The notes under the pieces were generated by a model. It worked only from the letters and a program-made list of their open reading frames with translations, was not told where the DNA came from and did not search any database. A DNA stretch of 64,000 bases from Streptococcus oralis (lineage in GTDB: Bacteria; Bacillota; Bacilli; Lactobacillales; Streptococcaceae). The position numbers and the translations under genes are program-made. Below, piece after piece: positions 59,142 through 64,000 of this stretch (positions are counted from its first letter, which is position 1; every line of letters starts with the position of its first letter). The stretch lies in contig NZ_QEWJ01000002.1 in assembly GCF_004127215.1 (NCBI RefSeq), positions 112,334-176,333 of the forward strand, read 5' to 3'.

Positions 59142-60140
59142 ATGCGCAAATATCGAAATATTAACTTAGATCTACTAAAAGTACTTGCATGTGTTGGGGT
59201 TGTTCTACTCCATACAGCGATGGGTGGATTTAAAGAGACAGGTTCATGGAATTTTTCGACATATTTATACTACTTAGGAACCTATTCTATCCCTTTATTT
59301 TTTATGGTTAATGGTTATTTATTGCTAGGAAAGAGAGAGATTACCTATTCCTATATACTGCAGAAAGTAAAATGGATTCTAATAACAGTATCGTCATGGT
59401 CCGTAATCATTTGGCTTTTTAAACGAGATTTTACAGTTAATCCAATTAAAAAAATTGTAGGTTCTTTGATACAAAAGGGGTATTTCTTCCAGTTTTGGTT
59501 TTTTGGTGCACTCATAATTATTTATATATGTTTGCCTGTTTTGAAAAAATTCCTTAATTCAAAAAGAAGTTATTTATACATCCTATCTGTATTGCTAGTT
59601 GTTGGTTTGATTTTTGAGTTAACAAATATTGTACTTCAAATGCCAATACAAACATATGTTATACAAACCTTTAGGTTATGGACTTGTTTTTTCTATTATC
59701 TTTTAGGTGGCTTTATAGCTCAATTTGACAAAGATATTATCAAAAATAGGTTTAAGAGATGGATGAAAATAATCGTAGTACTTTTGTTCCTGGTTTCGCC
59801 TTTAATATTATTTTTCTTAGCAAGAACCACTTACCATAATTTTTTTGCTGAATATTTTTATGATCTTCTATTTGTAAAAGTTGTAAGTTTAGGAATTTTT
59901 CTAACCATATTCTCACTTGCATTGAATCAAGATAACAACAAATGGATTACTTTTCTTTCTAACCAAACTATGGGTGTCTTTATAATACACACTTATATTA
60001 TGAAAGTGTGGGAAAAACTATTTGGTTTTAGTTTTGTAGGAGCATATCTACTTTTTGCTATATTTACCTTATGTGTTAGTTTTATTATTGTCGGAATGTT
60101 AATGAAAATTCCTTATTTCAATCGAATTGTTAAATTATAA
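59142..60140 (+). CDS. Membrane acyltransferase, family 3 (likely O-acetyltransferase)
   Basis: 332 residues, about ten membrane helices. Acyltransferase-3 signs: NLDLLKVLACVGVVLLHTAM (with the conserved His) and the LFFMVNGYLLLG segment. These enzymes move acetyl groups to sugars, so the polymer is probably O-acetylated. Similar to the pneumococcal WcjE-type enzymes by class only. Strongly AT-rich; the last gene of the variable cassette before the conserved glf-rml block. Confidence 0.85.
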   Translation: MRKYRNINLDLLKVLACVGVVLLHTAMGGFKETGSWNFSTYLYYLGTYSIPLFFMVNGYLLLGKREITYSYILQKVKWILITVSSWSVIIWLFKRDFTVNPIKKIVGSLIQKGYFFQFWFFGALIIIYICLPVLKKFLNSKRSYLYILSVLLVVGLIFELTNIVLQMPIQTYVIQTFRLWTCFFYYLLGGFIAQFDKDIIKNRFKRWMKIIVVLLFLVSPLILFFLARTTYHNFFAEYFYDLLFVKVVSLGIFLTIFSLALNQDNNKWITFLSNQTMGVFIIHTYIMKVWEKLFGFSFVGAYLLFAIFTLCVSFIIVGMLMKIPYFNRIVKL

Positions 60141-60153
60141 AAAGGAGAACAAA

Positions 60154-61254
60154 ATGTACGACTATCTAATCGTTGGTGCTGGTTTGTCGGGAGCAATTTT
60201 TGCTTATGAAGCGACCAAGCGTGGGAAAAAAGTAAAAGTGATTGATAAGCGTAATCATATTGGTGGTAATATCTACTGTGAGGACGTTGAAGGTATCAAC
60301 GTTCACAAGTACGGTGCCCACATTTTCCATACTTCAAACAAAAAAGTCTGGGATTATGTAAATCAATTTGCTGAATTTAACAACTATATCAACTCGCCTA
60401 TAGCCAATTACAAGGGCAGTCTTTACAATCTTCCTTTTAACATGAATACTTTCTATGCTATGTGGGGAACCAAGACTCCTCAAGAAGTGAAAGATAAGAT
60501 AGCTGAACAAACGGCTCATATGAAAGATGTTGAGCCTAAAAACTTGGAAGAACAAGCTATTAAGTTGATTGGTCCGGATATCTATGAAAAGTTGATTAAG
60601 GGATATACTGAAAAACAATGGGGACGTTCTGCGACAGACCTCCCACCATTTATCATTAAACGTCTACCAGTTCGTTTAACCTTTGATAATAACTATTTTA
60701 ACGACCGTTACCAAGGAATTCCTATTGGTGGTTACAATGTCATTATCGAAAACATGCTTAAAGGCGTTGAAGTTGAGCTTGGCGTTGATTTCTTTGCTCA
60801 CCGTGAAGAGTTAGAAGCATCAGCTGAAAAAGTTGTCTTCACAGGAATGATCGACCAGTATTTTGACTACAAACACGGGGAGTTAGAATACCGTAGCCTT
60901 CGCTTTGAGCATGAAATTTTGGACGAGGAAAATCATCAAGGGAATGCTGTAGTGAACTATACAGAGCGTGAAATTCCTTATACTCGTATTATCGAACACA
61001 AACATTTTGAATATGGAACGCAGCCAACGACCGTTATCACGCGTGAATATCCAGCTGACTGGAAGCGTGGGGACGAGCCTTACTATCCAATCAACGATGA
61101 GAAAAATAATGCTATGTTTGCTAAGTACCAAGAGGAAGCTTCAAAGAATGATAAAGTTATCTTCTGTGGGCGTTTAGCAGATTATAAATATTACGATATG
61201 CATATGGTGATTGAACGGGCTCTGAATGTGGTAGAGGAAGAGTTTAGTAACTGA
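60154..61254 (+). CDS. glf: UDP-galactopyranose mutase
   Basis: 366 residues. FAD-binding YDYLIVGAGLSGAIFAYEAT, GGNIYCEDVEGINVHKYGAHIFHT and the C-terminal IFCGRLADYKYYDMH are all conserved. Converts UDP-galactopyranose to UDP-galactofuranose, so the polymer should contain Galf. ATG 60154 has AAAAGGAG upstream. Base use returns to that of the conserved genome, marking the right boundary of the cassette. Confidence 0.95.
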   Translation: MYDYLIVGAGLSGAIFAYEATKRGKKVKVIDKRNHIGGNIYCEDVEGINVHKYGAHIFHTSNKKVWDYVNQFAEFNNYINSPIANYKGSLYNLPFNMNTFYAMWGTKTPQEVKDKIAEQTAHMKDVEPKNLEEQAIKLIGPDIYEKLIKGYTEKQWGRSATDLPPFIIKRLPVRLTFDNNYFNDRYQGIPIGGYNVIIENMLKGVEVELGVDFFAHREELEASAEKVVFTGMIDQYFDYKHGELEYRSLRFEHEILDEENHQGNAVVNYTEREIPYTRIIEHKHFEYGTQPTTVITREYPADWKRGDEPYYPINDEKNNAMFAKYQEEASKNDKVIFCGRLADYKYYDMHMVIERALNVVEEEFSN

Positions 61255-61281
61255 AAAATAACGAAGGAAGGTTATCCTATT

Positions 61282-62151
61282 ATGAAAGGTATTATTCTCG
61301 CAGGTGGTTCGGGGACACGTTTGTATCCTTTGACTCGTGCTGCATCAAAACAGCTGATGCCGGTTTATGACAAACCTATGATTTATTATCCTTTGTCGAC
61401 ATTAATGTTGGCTGGAATTAAAGATATTTTGATTATCTCAACTCCTCAAGATTTGCCCCGTTTTAAGGACTTACTCTTGGATGGTTCTGAATTTGGAATC
61501 AAGCTTTCTTATGCCGAACAACCTAGTCCCGATGGACTTGCTCAGGCTTTTCTTATCGGTGAAGAATTTATCGGTGATGATAGTGTTGCCTTGATTTTGG
61601 GCGACAATATCTATCATGGACCAGGTCTGAGTAAAATGCTTCAAAAAGCATCCAAGAAAGAGAAAGGTGCGACTGTCTTTGGCTACCATGTCAAGGATCC
61701 AGAACGCTTTGGTGTTGTAGAATTTGATGAAAATATGAATGCTATCTCCATCGAAGAAAAACCAGAACAGCCGCGCTCTAACTATGCAGTGACCGGTCTG
61801 TATTTCTATGATAACAATGTTGTCGAAATTGCCAAGAGTATCAAACCAAGTCCTCGCGGAGAATTAGAAATCACAGATATCAACAAGGTTTACCTAGATC
61901 GTGGTGACCTTTCTGTTGAGCTGATGGGCCGAGGATTTGCTTGGTTGGATACGGGAACCCATGAAAGCCTGCTAGAAGCTTCTCAGTATATCGAAACGGT
62001 TCAACGGATGCAAAATGTTCAGGTGGCTAATCTTGAAGAAATTGCCTATCGAATGGGTTATATCAGCCGTGAAGATGTGCTGAAGTTGGCACAACCTCTC
62101 AAGAAAAATGAATACGGGCAATACCTGCTCCGTTTGATTGGAGAAGTATAG
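61282..62151 (+). CDS. rmlA: Glucose-1-phosphate thymidylyltransferase
   Basis: 289 residues. Nucleotidyltransferase start [32 protein letters not shown] and [12 protein letters not shown]. First step of dTDP-L-rhamnose synthesis, making dTDP-glucose. It is directly joined to rmlC (stop followed at once by ATG). Confidence 0.97.
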   Translation: MKGIILAGGSGTRLYPLTRAASKQLMPVYDKPMIYYPLSTLMLAGIKDILIISTPQDLPRFKDLLLDGSEFGIKLSYAEQPSPDGLAQAFLIGEEFIGDDSVALILGDNIYHGPGLSKMLQKASKKEKGATVFGYHVKDPERFGVVEFDENMNAISIEEKPEQPRSNYAVTGLYFYDNNVVEIAKSIKPSPRGELEITDINKVYLDRGDLSVELMGRGFAWLDTGTHESLLEASQYIETVQRMQNVQVANLEEIAYRMGYISREDVLKLAQPLKKNEYGQYLLRLIGEV

Positions 62152-63803
<1,652 letters not shown>

Positions 63804-63836
63804 TCATATACTAAAAAGCAAGAGAACTCTGAACTG

Positions 63837-63877
63837 CACCCCAAAAGTTAGACAGAAAAAATCTAACTTTTGGGGTG
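63837..63877 (+). repeat. Perfect 16-bp hairpin at the IS end
   Basis: Arms 63837-63852 and 63862-63877 (CACCCCAAAAGTTAGA and its complement), loop nine bases, followed by TTTTATT. It covers the region just before the transposase start and can both end rml transcription and block translation of read-through transcripts. Confidence 0.85.
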
Positions 63878-63884
63878 TTTTATT

Positions 63885-64000
63885 ATGAAATTGAGTTATG
63901 AGGATAAAGTTCAGATCTATGAACTTAGAAAACAAGGATATAGCTTAGAGCAACTTTCAAATAAGTTTGGGATAAACAATTCTAATCTTAGGTACATGAT
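63885..64000 (+). CDS. Transposase OrfA, N-terminal part (partial)
   Basis: 38 complete codons from ATG 63885 to the window edge. The product opens MKLSYEDKVQIYELRKQGYS and continues LEQLSNKFGINNSNLRYM, the helix-turn-helix of IS3-type OrfA proteins. The TGGGGTG just upstream may serve as ribosome site inside the hairpin. Confidence 0.75.
   Translation, partial: MKLSYEDKVQIYELRKQGYSLEQLSNKFGINNSNLRYM

Larger units (their letters stand above)
63830..64000 (+). mobile_element. IS3-family-like insertion element, left end (cut by window edge)
   Basis: The sequence TGAACTGCACCCCAAAAGTT fits the left terminal inverted repeat of IS3-type elements (IS150-like group). An insulating hairpin and a transposase reading frame follow. 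The right end lies outside the window, so size, target duplication and exact type cannot be judged. Confidence 0.7.

Overview
The window is low-GC Firmicute DNA and fits a mitis-group Streptococcus (S. mitis or S. oralis rather than a classical encapsulated pneumococcus). Three things point this way: the protein sequences (PatAB, FakA, IlvBNCA, PFL, ClpL, LuxS, DexB, Wzg/Wzh/Wzd/Wze), streptococcal-type extended -10 promoters, and two tandem AliB-like lipoproteins between dexB and the capsule genes. That last arrangement is known from S. mitis and from non-encapsulated pneumococci. The species call is inference from gene content; no rRNA lies in the window.

Layout. 1-6.3 kb: end of patA, patB (heterodimeric multidrug ABC exporter), a PAP2 phosphatase, a LytTR regulator with a LiaF-like membrane protein, rpmB, and the asp23-fakA pair. 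6.3-10.2 kb: two tiny membrane proteins, an ABC transporter and a NarL-type two-component system in one operon, preceded by a perfect 16-bp palindrome. 10.2-13.7 kb: rpsL-rpsG-fusA with structured leader and spacer. 13.9-18.6 kb: ilvB-ilvN-ilvC-ilvA behind a CodY-like box. 18.6-28 kb: SPFH protein, small HTH protein, glnPH-glnQ (minus), DUF2207 protein, uppP, a TetR operon (minus), dinB (minus). 28.2-33.7 kb: pflB, a CtsR-type promoter with an unannotated 31-codon ORF ahead of clpL, and luxS (minus). 33.9-37.9 kb: a five-gene ABC/two-component module resembling lantibiotic immunity systems, with no lantibiotic gene in sight. 38-41.3 kb: DUF1846 protein (minus) and dexB, with a cre-like site at the dexB promoter.

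41.4-63.8 kb is the capsule or surface-polysaccharide region: aliC-like, aliD-like, then wzg-wzh-wzd-wze-wchA, a gct/licD pair, an Alg14/Alg13-type glycosyltransferase pair, GT4, GT2, Wzy, GT2-like, DUF4422, Wzx, an acyltransferase, glf, rmlA, rmlC and rmlB. The middle (about 50.7-60.1 kb) is visibly more AT-rich than its flanks, as expected for an exchanged serotype cassette. The genes predict a Wzx/Wzy-made polymer begun with a hexose-1-phosphate. Likely components are galactofuranose, rhamnose, a glycerol-phosphate (or similar) side group and O-acetyl. The window ends inside an IS3-type element sitting where rmlD would be expected.

Most interesting items for follow-up: the orphan lantibiotic-immunity-like module and its 11-bp-period direct repeats; the palindrome and paired mini-membrane proteins of the NarL operon; the small ORF in the clpL leader; the patB terminator whose loop holds the next promoter's -35; and the gct-licD capsule branch.
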